Shown piece by piece: positions 55,584 through 64,000 of a stretch of 64,000 nt of DNA (within the stretch, counting starts at the first letter, position 1; every line of letters starts with the position of its first letter). The stretch spans positions 31,184,501-31,248,500 of the forward strand of contig JAUMIR010000003.1 of the NCBI GenBank assembly GCA_030847615.1. The letters run 5' to 3'. The notes beneath the pieces were generated by a model, which was not told the origin of the DNA, searched no databases, and was given only the letters and a program-made list of their open reading frames with translations. The position numbers and the translations under genes are program-made. Source of the stretch: Gambelia wislizenii (taxonomy: Eukaryota > Chordata > Lepidosauria > Squamata > Crotaphytidae).

Positions 55584-56247
55584 TGCTTATGACCATTGTT
55601 CATCAATGGCCCCATACACATTTTTAGTATATGTGTTTGCTAAAATGGTGGTAGGTTGTCAAACATCTAGTATGCAGCTACAATGAACAATCTCCATCCT
55701 GAATGTGGTAGGCTGACCCAATGAAGAACAGGTTGGGAGGGGGTGATGAAATAGTAATAGCTGTATGGATTATATGATTATTCCTGATCAAAACTGTTTC
55801 CATTTTAAGAAATGGACAGTGCAAATCCGTAATCAGTCCTGCCCATGGAATTATCTGTAACCAGCCTTGTGATTGTATGAACACAGAGGTGTCCAGCATT
55901 CATTATGGTGTCAGAAAAGGAGGCATGCCATTGAGAACATTAGGCTGTGGGTTGGTTGAGAAGGCACCATGGTCCAGATCTGACCTAATGACCACTACAT
56001 ACCGTTAGACTAATGTAGAGTTTTCCATCTTCCTCCTAGAGTCCAGCTCTATCTTGGTTCCAACTTCAGTCCTGGAAAAGATATTGGGCTTGATATAAAT
56101 TGGAATATATTGGGGAGATGGGCAAGGACATAGAAGCAGACAACAAGTTCTGTCTGGGATCTTAGGAAATCTCAGCTCACCAGGTTTGAAGTTGAAGAAT
56201 AGTGGTTTGGAGCAAAAATGAGGAAAAGCACCCCTGTGTTATAGATG
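55584..56247. other. Unannotated intergenic sequence
   Basis: No gene or repeat was recognised. Confidence 0.4.
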
Positions 56248-56249
56248 TA

Positions 56250-57174
56250 CGAGGTCTGTCTATTAAATAATGGGACTGATACAATAACCCATCTTTATTT
56301 ATATGTATTACAATTCTAATACTTGTCCCCTTCAATATACTCCCCGTTCACACTGACACACTGATGCAATCTTGTTTTCCACTGGTCAAAGGCATGAAGG
56401 AGATCAGTTTCTGTCAGCTGTGTCAACACGTCTGCTGTTTTCTTCATCCTGCATTAATTGACTCAAAACATGTTCCTTTCAGCATCAATTTCACTTTAGG
56501 GTAAAGAAAAAAGTCACATGGTAACAAATCTGGTGAATATGGAGGATGTTCAAGTAATGTGTTTATCAGCCAAAAACTACTTCACAGAAAGTGCTGTATG
56601 AGAAGGTGCATTTTCTTGATGAAGAATGAAACCATTGTTCCACAGTTCTGGCTTTTTTCCCCCTGACTCTTTCCCTCAGCTTTGTCAAAACTTCCTTATA
56701 ATAATGCTGGTTCACTATCCTGTCTTCTGGAACCCATTTTGCCAAAATTAAACCCTTGATGTCAAAAAAACAAATGAGCATGGCTTTGAATGTAGATTTG
56801 CTTTCACATGCTATTTTCATTCTTGGTGATGATGGTGTTTTCCAGTGCACTGACAGTTGTTTTGTCTCAGGATCATACTGGAAGATCCAGGTTTCATCAC
56901 AAGTGATGATTTTTTAAAAAAGGTTTGAGTCTGCCTCAAGTTGCTGCAGAATGCCACATTGCTCAACTTTTAAACTTAGCATTTTTCCAGAACACAACAG
57001 TCAACACAACTTCTTTAAACAAAGACTGGCAATTAACTGAACAGCCAAGAGTGTTGATGTTTGTCATGCAGGTTCAGACATGTTCAAGGTCACCATTGAA
57101 GTGCTCATAATCAGTTCTCCCTGATTTGTCTGAAAAGTAGAAACACAGTCTCATTATTTAATAGATTGCCCTGG
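56250..57174 (-). mobile_element. Mariner DNA transposon, internally deleted
   Basis: Terminal inverted repeats: left 'cgaggtctgtctattaaataatggg', right (reverse complement) 'ccagggcaatctattaaataatgag'. TA dinucleotides flank both ends (56248-56249 and 57175-57176), the standard mariner duplication. The 925-bp length is shorter than a complete mariner (about 1.3 kb). The missing part is the N-terminal DNA-binding region of the transposase. Confidence 0.85.
56560..56935 (-). pseudogene. Mariner transposase, C-terminal catalytic part
   Basis: On the minus strand it reads ITCDETWIFQYDPETKQ (first catalytic D in CDETW), then MLICFFDIKGLILAKWV, IVNQHYYKEVLTKLRERV and, after a frameshift near 56650, NGFILHQENAPSHTALSV. 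The second catalytic block, normally HHDNAPSHTA, reads HQEN, so the second aspartate is lost. The enzyme would cut and paste the element at TA sites; this copy cannot. No helix-turn-helix region is preserved. Confidence 0.85.
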
Positions 57175-57585
57175 TAAATCTTTGCACTGTGCATTCTTTC
57201 ATGCAAGGACAAATAGTTTCCATATTATTCTTCCCACTCGGACAACAGAAAAAACACTCTGTGCAGTATTCTTTTGATATTTGCATTTCAAAAATTCTTC
57301 CGGGGTGTGTGTGTATTACAGTAACACATTCTACAAGTGGATGACTTTGGAAATTGTTCAGAAATGTCAGTAGGTTCAAAAAGAAGAAAACATATGACAT
57401 CTCTGTTGAAACAGCTTCACTGCTGCCAGTCCATTTTCAGACAGAACTCAAAGTGCTGTTTATGACCTTTCAAGCTCTTTAAAACTTGAAACACCATATC
57501 CCCCTGTATAAGCCTGCCTGAGTTTTAAGATTGTTAGAGGAAGACTTTCTTTTGGTCCCATCACCATCACAGGTATACTTGGGGA
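57175..57585. other. Unannotated intergenic sequence
   Basis: No feature was recognised. Confidence 0.4.
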
Positions 57586-57587
57586 TT

Positions 57588-57773
57588 GTTTACACAGGCA
57601 AATATTCCTCTAAATATACTGCTAAGATAGCTCATAGTTCCCATGGATCGCAGGACAGCATTGCCTCATTCAGAAGGGGGGAAGGTAAAACACCCAAATA
57701 TAGCGTGCCAGGGGATGTCGCTACTTTTGCCGGCATATTTGCAATGTAGTGCTTTATTGGCAGTGTAAACTAA
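57588..57773 (+). mobile_element. Small MITE with TTTACAC ends
   Basis: The left end is tttacacaggcaaatatt and the right end, reverse-complemented, is tttacactgccaataaa, so the terminal repeats span about 16 bp with mismatches. It is about 186 bp with no ORF beyond chance. Confidence 0.45.
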
Positions 57774-57774
57774 G

Positions 57775-58430
57775 GGCTGCATCAGATCTGCATTGTGATT
57801 GGTTTCTGTGATGTAAGGGGCGGGCTTAAAAGAGAGGGACTGTGTTCAGTAGCATCAGGAAACTTTGAAAAATCCTCTCTGCTATTTTGCAGAGGATCTG
57901 CCAAGAAAAAGGATTCCAAAGACCTTTCAGTCATAAAGTTCCCATCTGTCAGCTCTGCTTGGGGGACAGAGGGAGAGGGGGGGAACTGAGGGACGGAGAG
58001 TCAAAAATACCTCTGCTATTTTGCAAGTCTGTGAACCCTGACTAAACAAATCGTGCTGGAAAAACTTGTGATAGGTTCACCTTAGGATCCACGGCATGGC
58101 AGCAAGGTCTTTTAGCAGAGAGATTACTGTCCCTCTGCTTCACGGAGTGAGTTCATTTACAGGCAGATTTACAGAGACACAGAGACCGAGCCACTACTTT
58201 GATCTTCCCCCCTGCTATTTGGGCAGTCTGTGAGTCTGTCTATGCCCTTCTCCATACAGCCTTTGTCTGCTTGGGAGGCCCCCCCCACACACACACTTTT
58301 TCAAGTCTGAATGTAAAAGCAGCATAATTAGAAAACAAACCCTGACTGGCACAGCTGCGGAAAAGAATTAAAACGCAAGTTGCCGCAATAAATCTGCTGT
58401 GTAACCCAGCCCTTGGTGAATTCTCAGTAG
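57775..58430 (+). promoter_or_regulatory. Promoter-like CCAAT/GC-box/TATA-like cluster followed by weak repeats
   Basis: Within 57797-57836 there is an inverted CCAAT box (gattggt), a GC box (ggggcgggc) and a TATA-like 'ttaaaag', in correct order and spacing for a polymerase II promoter. Downstream, 'cctctgctattttgca' recurs three times, at about 57882, 58011 and 58212, each near 'gtctgtga'. No gene is recognisable beyond it. It could be a diverged LTR or the start of an unrecognised transcript. Confidence 0.3.
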
Positions 58431-58584
58431 CTGCTCCCAGATGGTGGAATTCCATTCCAAAGGAGGTTTGATTGGTTTTTAGTTTTCTCTCCTCTTCTTC
58501 TGCAGACAGACAAAGATGTTTCTATTGAGGCAGGCCTTTGGCTTATAAATTGTGTGGCAGAAAGGGCTTTTAATGGGGTTGCAT

Positions 58585-58745
58585 TTTTATCATTTTTACT
58601 ATGTTTCAATTGTCTTTATATTGTTTTAAGTTTGTTTGTTTGTTTAACTTTTGTAGAAATAAAATTTTATCTCTGCCCTGTTTTTTAAGTGCTTGTAAGC
58701 CACCTTGGATCCTGTAAAAGGAGAAAGGTAATAAACAAACAAATA
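58585..58745 (+). mobile_element. L2-type LINE 3' UTR
   Basis: 'tttaagtgcttgtaagccaccttggatcctgtaaaaggagaaagg', followed by 'taataaacaaacaaa', is an L2-type terminus with tail. Confidence 0.65.
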
Positions 58746-59325
58746 TTCTGCCCAGGAATTAAGAAAGACCTTTTAAAACCATTCAATCAATAAGAATACG
58801 TTCCTGCTTTATTTATACCTAGCCTTTTCCCATAGATTGAGAGTCAAAGTGGCTGCTGGGATTCAAGGCAACTTGAAGAAAATAGTCCCCCCCCCCTGCA
58901 AAGCATGCTTTCTTGTATAGGAAACTCCTTAATTTTTTTCCCCCAAGAAATAATCTTTCAGTGTAGAAAGCACTTTGTTGTTGTTGTTGTTCAGAAACGC
59001 ATGGGGTTGTACAGATAATGCTTTGGAAGCTACCCATGGAAAAAGTGAAGGACATGAAGGAGGGAGTTTCTAGTTTTATTATATGGAGAAAAGCTACACT
59101 CAAGGAATTTCAGTAAGTCATTGGGCATCTAAATTTTGCATGCCAGGTATTTGCAGCCAGTAGGGCCTTCTTCAGGCATCTTTGTAATGCTATATGTGGA
59201 GTTAGCAAGCTGCATCATACGATTAGGATCATGCTAGGAACCCAGGAGGACTTTGGAATGTGGTAGGAATTCCTTGTAGATTTTAATGGGGTTTACTTTT
59301 TGCAGCAGTTTAGGGATGCACTACA
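58746..59325. other. Unannotated intergenic sequence
   Basis: No feature was recognised. Confidence 0.4.
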
Positions 59326-59329
59326 GGTT

Positions 59330-59830
59330 TCTTTGGCTGCTACAGTGTCTGTGGGCTTTGGAGTTTATCCTTGGGGCCATTGCTGTGCCCATGTCTGTCT
59401 TCATGATTGAATTGAGGTCAATATCATCTCAGACCCTAAATTTTTGGAGTTTTTCCCAATCCATGTCATCATTAGAATATGGGCAGAAGAGTTAGCTATC
59501 TTTTTTGTTCACATCTGGTGTGACAATATGACCGTATTATTAACTCCTTGTCATCCAAGACTCCCAGGGTTATGAGGCCAGTTAGGGCATTTACCCTTCA
59601 ATGTTTATGATATAATATTCATTTTACAGCAATCCATGTGGTAGGGGTGGACAACAGCATAGCTTATGTTCTGTCCCACATATAGTTGGAGGGCTTCAGA
59701 CAGCTTGCAGTAGATACAACTTCCATGCTGGAGCCAATTCCAGCAGACCCATGGATGCTTGGAAGGCTAAGGTAGTGAAGGCCATTAACATGTCTTTAGT
59801 GTCTAGCTAAGAGGGTGGTGAAAGAAACTA
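59330..59830 (+). pseudogene. DIRS-like retrotransposon RT/RNase H C-terminal remnant
   Basis: Across shifting frames, the translation gives GFGVYPWGHCCAH (59355), FLEFFPIHVIIRIWAEELA (59440-59490), VHIWCDNMTVLL, then VMRPVRAFTLQCL*YNIHF and AIHVVGVDNSIAYVLSHI. These are the blocks of the DIRS-group RNase H (FLELFP.VVA, W.DN..VV, RAFTL..L..NI.F, HVPGVDNSIADALSR). Reverse transcriptase lies upstream in such elements but is not visible here. Decay is moderate. Confidence 0.7.
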
Positions 59831-59919
59831 CTGACTTTTGAAGGCAGAAACGTTTGGGTGATGAGTGGCCCATGCTTGTTCCTCACCTTTTACAATATTG
59901 TGTCTTGCTCAGTTTGTTG

Positions 59920-60261
59920 CTAACTTCTGTCAGCTTGACTTCTACTTATGGCAGCCCTATGAATGAGAAACCTCCAAGTAACCCTATCATCTACAGCCCT
60001 GTTCAGGTCTTGAAGGCTCAGGGCCAAGGCTTCCTTGACTGAGTCTACCCATCTGGAATGTGGGCTTTTCCTACTGCCTTCTACTTTACCAAACAATGTT
60101 ATCTTTTCTAGTGAGTCATGTCTTCTCATGATATGTCCAAAGTACAACAGTTTAATCATCTGGGCTTCTAGGGAAAGTTCAGGCTTGATTTGCTCTAGGG
60201 ACCATTTCTTGGTCTTTTTAGCAGACCACGTTATCCATGGAATGCTTTTCCAGCACCACAT
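59920..60261 (-). pseudogene. BovB ORF C-terminus
   Basis: The translation includes WSLEQIKPELSLEAQMIKLL, then YFGHIMRRHDSLEKITLFGK, RKSPHSRWVDSVKEAL and RAVDDRVTWRFLIHRAA. These are hallmark blocks of the BovB C-terminus (YFGH.MRR.DSLEK, GRQ..RWLD, W...IH). It is open for 113 codons despite the element's age. Confidence 0.85.
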
Positions 60262-60359
60262 TTCAAATAAGTTGATTTTCTACCTATCAGCTTTCTTTGT
60301 TGTCCAGCTTTCACAATTATATATAGAAACTAACTGGACTTGGCGTACCATACACTGTT

Positions 60360-60800
60360 AAAAAAAAACTCCCCCCAACATGCCCAGTAGACCTCACAAC
60401 AACCCTGTAAGGTAGGCCGGTGGATTTAAATTCCTCCTCCCCCTTTTCAGCGTTCCATATTTTTCCTAGAATTGTTGAGGGTGACTCACTCTGCTGCCCT
60501 GCCACTGCTGTGGCCGCCACCACAACCAGTTGACTGCCTGGGCCCTTGTTGCAGTGGCTGCAGCATCGTCCTTCCACTGCCAGTTGACTGTCTGCATCCT
60601 GTCACAGGCAGCCTGTCACTGTCACCAGTTGACTGCCTGGGTCTCAATCTGGGCCACAGATTGAGTGACAGGAGTGCATTGTGAGGTGGAGAGGGAAATT
60701 GCATGTGGGTGGTGATTGGTTGGGTGTGTTTCCTGAGCAGCGAATCAGCACACTGGGGAAGGCAACATACCCAAGATAATTACATAGATAGATAGAAGGT
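60360..60800. repeat. GC-rich insertion inside BovB, with a short tandem unit
   Basis: BovB sequence stops at about 60360 (oligo-A) and resumes at about 60840. The unit 'ccagttgactgcctgg', or close variants, occurs at 60525, 60580 and 60624. It begins with 'ctcacaacaaccctgtaaggtagg', a phrase common in vertebrate repeats. Origin unknown. Confidence 0.45.
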
Positions 60801-61257
60801 CCGATGGTGTGGTTTAGTATTCAATGATATAACTTGACATTACCAGATCTTGTCTAGTTCCTTCATAATTGCCCTTCCAAGTCCTAGTCTTTTTCTGATT
60901 TCTTGACTCAATCTCCATTCTGATTGATGACTGAGCCAAAGTATGGAAAATCTTGAACTATTTCAATGTCTTCATTGTCTACTTTAAACTTGAGTAAATC
61001 ATCTGTGGTCATTATTTTGTTGTTTTCTTTGTGTTCAGCTATAAACCTGCCTTTGCACTTTCTTCCTTGACTTCCTTCAGTCATTGTTCCAAGTCTTTGT
61101 TATTTTCTATTAGTAGTATGGTGTCATCTTAAATTGCTGATGTTCCTTCTTCCAATTTTCATGCCTCTTTTCTCCACATCTAATCCTGCTTTCTAAATGA
61201 TTAGGATATTCAATCAGTTACTCTGCTACATCATTTCTTGATCCTAGGCCAAATTTT

Positions 61258-61569
61258 CTAACAGTCTGATTCTGCTTTGTTTCCTACTTTTGTGTTCCAA
61301 TCACCCATGATTAACAAGAAGTCCTTTATTGGTTTGTAACCAATTTCTTCCAGGTCTCCAGCATTGAATTTTTCCATTTCTTCTTCTTCTGCCTCTGTAG
61401 TTGCAACATAAACTTGGATTAAGGTTATATGGATGGGTTTTCCCTGAAGTCTTATTGACATGATTTGGTCAGGCTTTGCATTATATCTTTTGACTGCTTT
61501 TGCTACATCTCTCCTCACTTTTAATGCCACCCCATTTCTTCTTAGATTTTCATTTCCTGAATAAAACAC
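61258..61569 (-). pseudogene. BovB endonuclease N-terminal half
   Basis: It reads ENLRRNGVALKVRRDVAKAV, then IMSIRLQGKPIHITLIQVYV and LLIMGDWNTKVGNK (the catalytic GDWNAKVG block, about 61290-61330). This is the BovB apurinic endonuclease. It is open for about 100 codons. Confidence 0.85.
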
Positions 61570-61889
61570 TGTCTCAAAATGTCACATTCCTGTCCACTTA
61601 AGTTCACTCACCCCTAGTATTGCATTGGTTATTTGTTCCATTTTCACATTCACAAGAGTCTGTAAGGGTGGTCTTGCGAGAGAGGTAGTGTGGCAGGTCA
61701 CAGAAAATAATTATCCCCAGATACCCTTAAGTGTTTGAGATGCACCTCCATATATGAAGCCTCCTTATTCTATGCAGCCTCTTAGACTGCTTTTTCTTTG
61801 GTGCTTTGAGAATAAGTGAGCTGCTGATTCAGTCAAGTGTGACAACTAAGGCTTTGTAATTCACAGACCTCATCCTTGGTGTTCCAGAG

Positions 61890-62345
61890 GGTGGGAGCAG
61901 ATACTGAAAAGGCTCTCTTTTGTGTCCTCAACAAATGCCCCTGTGTTGGAGGCATGATCTATTGGACAGTGTGCCAGAATCGCAATTGCCATTTTGGATC
62001 CCACTCAGGCTTGAGTGATTTGGCTTCAGTCAAATGGCTGGGAAAGAGTGGCATGACCTACAACCAGTGTTGCACAGGGAGCACAAGGGACCTCTGCTGC
62101 ATGTTTTGGCCATTTATCTTGGGGGCAATGACCTAGGTTTGTTGAAGGGTAAGGCCCTGATTAACCAAGCTATTCATGATATCGAGGTCATATAGTCCTC
62201 TTGGCCTGGGGTTTTGATACTGTGGTCTGCTATTCTGCCCCAACAAGTATGGCAATGGGGAAGAGACCCTCGGTGCATTGATACAGCTTGGAGAAGGGTA
62301 ATAGGGAAATTCTGAATGCACTTTTGAAGGGATTGGGTCACTTTT
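61890..62345 (+). pseudogene. SGNH-hydrolase-like domain remnant (DIRS-associated)
   Basis: The first frame contains GSHSGLSDLASVKWLGKSGM (62000-62060). A frameshift leads to REHKGPLLHVLAIYLGGNDL, where GGND at 62121-62132 is the block III motif of SGNH esterases, and then KGKALINQAIHDIEVI. After a stop, PGVLILWSAILPQQVWQWGR and AWRRVIGKF follow. The expected catalytic serine block near 61950 reads VGGMIYW and seems to have lost the serine. I recall this domain from vertebrate tyrosine-recombinase retrotransposons; the exact host element is inferred. Confidence 0.6.
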
Positions 62346-62401
62346 TGCCACATCCTCAGTTAATTTTGTGGAGTCCTGAGTTTTACAGAGTTGGTAGTGT
62401 C

Positions 62402-63660
62402 TGTGATGAACACAAGGACAGCTATGAGCTGAGAAGGCCAGAAGGCAGCTGACCAATCCAAAGACAGCTGCAGCTAGCCAATGAGAGAGCAGCTGGGAGC
62501 AGATAAATAGCCCAGGCTGTGAGAAAGAGAGAAATGGGACCATTTGTAGAGAGGTTAGGGACGGTTCGTAGGAGAGATAGCTTATAGAGAACTTTAATGG
62601 AACTTTAGTTAATATGATTAAGTCCTACACAGCAGAAAATCAAAATGATTGGGACACTAAATTACAACACGTATTATTAGCTTATAGAGAGGTACCACAA
62701 GAAAGTCTAGGATTCAGTCCCTTCGAGCTACTGTTTGGACGCAGAGTAAAAGGACCATTAGATATAGTATGCCAAGAGTGGGAATCTCCAGAAGAGAAAG
62801 AGCCAGAAGATGTAGTTTCATATGTCCAAAACTTGATGACATCATTGAGACAAGCTTTAAGAGTTGCTGGAGAAAACCTGAAAATGGCTCAAACCCATCA
62901 AAAGACTTGGTATGACAAAAGAGCCCGATCTCATTTTTTTATGCCTGGAGACGAAGTGCTAATCCTTAGACCAATAAGAGGGAATAAACTACAATATGCT
63001 TGGACAGGTCCAGTTCAAGTTACAGAGAAAATCAACAATGTAAATTATATAGTGGACTTGGGAGAAGATGTGGGGTGGAAATCGGTGCATGTAAACATGT
63101 TAAAGTCTTATGTTAGATGAGAACATATAGTATTGTATGCTGTTAGAGAGAGGGATTATAAAGACATTATTGTTCCTCAGTGGGACTTTGAAAAGGTAGA
63201 GAAAAATAAGACACAGAGAAAAAGGTAGAGAAAAATAAGGCTGTGGGGGAGAAAAAGGAGGAGGGACCATTTGTACAGAGGATAGGGATGGTTCTTAGAA
63301 GAGACAGGAACCGAGAGAGTTCAGTGAAGAATCAATTGGTCAGAGTTCCTGAGGGAACTAAGATTTAAAAGGATAAGAGTGGAAGATAGGATAACTCTTA
63401 TTATTTACAGAACTCTAGTAGAGAGAAGGTCTGTGTTATTAGGTTGTAACAGTCAGAATAGATGAAGTATTGTATATGAAATAGCTACATTGGATACAAA
63501 CCTGTAACTCAGAACTGTTATTAACAAGTTTTAAGAACAAGAAGTCGTGCCTGCATGTTTAAAAAAATACACCATTCTACTGTTTTATTAAAACCTATAT
63601 TGGCCTCTGAGTTAATATTTGAAAACCGCTACCATTGTGTTATCAGTAGATTATTGACAA
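62402..63660 (+). mobile_element. Ty3/gypsy retrotransposon, mostly deleted
   Basis: A 5' LTR (about 62402-62590) has CCAAT boxes at 62454 and 62479, a TATA-like 'gataaatag' (62502), and an R segment 'gggaccatttgtagagaggttagggacggttc'. It runs straight into the end of integrase (62591-63120). R/U5 then recurs at 63239-63660 ('gggaccatttgtacagaggatagggatggttc'). Gag, protease, reverse transcriptase and the integrase core are absent. The second LTR lacks its U3. Confidence 0.75.
62591..63120 (+). pseudogene. Ty3/gypsy integrase C-terminal region
   Basis: The frame continues upstream of the first ATG as NFNGTLVN. It then reads MIKSYTAENQNDWDTKLQHV, LLAYREVPQESLGFSPFELL and FGRRVKGPLDIV. The end is WYDKRARSHFFMPGDEVLIL ... 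GPVQVTEKINNVNYIVDL ... HVNMLKSYV, the GPY/F-like C-terminal module. The catalytic D,D,E core lies upstream and is deleted. No chromodomain is visible. The 168-codon frame is intact, so this relic is relatively recent. Confidence 0.85.
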
Positions 63661-64000
63661 GGAGGTGACATGTGCCAAGAAGAAGCCGGTCACCTAAGAT
63701 TTTAAAGAAAAAAAAGTTGGGGAGACAATGGTGGTTTACCACAGTGTCCATTTACCAGAAGCAAGCAATCTGTTATTTGTGGAAGATCTGCAACAGTAGA
63801 TTTGTGCCCTTTTGGCCAGGCTGGTAGGGGATAAGGACAAAACAGACACTTGCCCCTTATCCATGGAAGGTAGTGTAGAGGGAGAAGTATGATTTGGAGG
63901 AACACCTATGGTGCAGGGAAGGACCCATTTGGAAAACAAGAGGACTCTGGACCTTTATTTTTAGGTCATGTGACCCAGGATGGGGAAGGAGACTTTCCCT
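63661..64000. other. Unannotated sequence after the Ty3 LTR
   Basis: No feature was recognised. It may contain further Ty3-related internal sequence but no motif is readable. Confidence 0.35.

Larger units (their letters stand above)
59920..61620 (-). mobile_element. BovB (RTE) LINE, antisense, degraded and with an insertion
   Basis: From right to left on the minus strand: endonuclease (61569-61258), a gap where the reverse-transcriptase core should be, the post-palm region (61150-60840), an inserted GC-rich segment (60360-60800), and the C-terminus (60261-59920). The gap near 61200 means the palm catalytic core is deleted. The protein blocks are those of vertebrate BovB. It lies inside the DIRS-like remnant. 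Confidence 0.8.

Noticed and set aside
1..64000. CRISPR arrays, bacterial operons, rRNA operons or tRNA genes
   Set aside because: No regularly spaced direct repeats, no operonic gene order, and the tRNA-like and 5S-like segments seen are all parts of degraded SINEs.

Overview
The window reads as an intergenic, repeat-dominated stretch of a vertebrate nuclear genome, most likely a squamate reptile (lizard). The evidence is the repeat mixture. There are many CR1 tails ending in ATTCTATG units, L2-clade and L1 LINEs, a BovB (RTE) relic, a 5S-rRNA-derived SINE, tRNA-derived SINEs with a BovB-like tail, and relics of Ty1/copia, Ty3/gypsy, DIRS-like, Penelope-like and mariner/Tigger elements. I found no convincing host protein-coding gene, tRNA or rRNA gene, or CRISPR array. 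Every long reading frame I could identify belongs to a mobile element and is broken by stops, frameshifts or deletions. One short exon-like stretch (1219-1291) is listed with low confidence.

Layout. 1-148 is a CR1 tail. 2518-6507 is a nearly complete but dead RTE-like LINE (endonuclease, reverse transcriptase, C-terminal zinc finger). 8670-10230 is an L2-clade LINE on the minus strand. 11276-13250 holds two antisense CR1 fragments. 14177-15445 is a MITE abutting an antisense solo LTR. 16080-18300 is an internally deleted Ty1/copia element on the minus strand. 21664-22135 is antisense CR1, and 23-25 kb holds MITEs. 28127-29800 holds a Tigger-like fragment, a solo LTR and a 5S-derived SINE. 29810-32043 is a CR1 with its reverse-transcriptase core deleted. 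32863-33113 is a CR1 tail inside a TA microsatellite. 33440-34010 is the 3' end of the RTE-like LINE, joined to a perfect 29-bp hairpin.

36286-40402 is a cluster of solo LTRs of one family surrounding a second, deleted RTE-like copy. 40495-42110 holds L1, L2 and Penelope-like 3' ends. 42461-42802 is a MER2-like Tigger MITE. 44.6-46.0 kb has a 5S SINE, a MITE and an inverted pair of Penelope-like termini. 46681-47542 is another solo LTR. 49550-51145 is a CR1 split by an L1 with a target-site duplication, followed by a foldback MITE. 52447-53635 holds antisense L1, L2 and SINE. 56250-57174 is a deleted mariner. 59330-62345 is a DIRS-like relic (RNase H plus SGNH-hydrolase remnant) split by an antisense BovB. 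62402-63660 is a Ty3/gypsy element reduced to LTRs and an integrase tail.

The parts do not work together as a pathway. The window is a stratified record of nested transposition. The most interesting points are the Penelope-like GIY-YIG remnant with a hammerhead-ribozyme-like motif in its terminus, the split DIRS/SGNH relic, the hairpin at a LINE truncation point, and several insertion histories that can be read directly from the sequence. Clade names come from my recognition of protein motifs, without database comparison.
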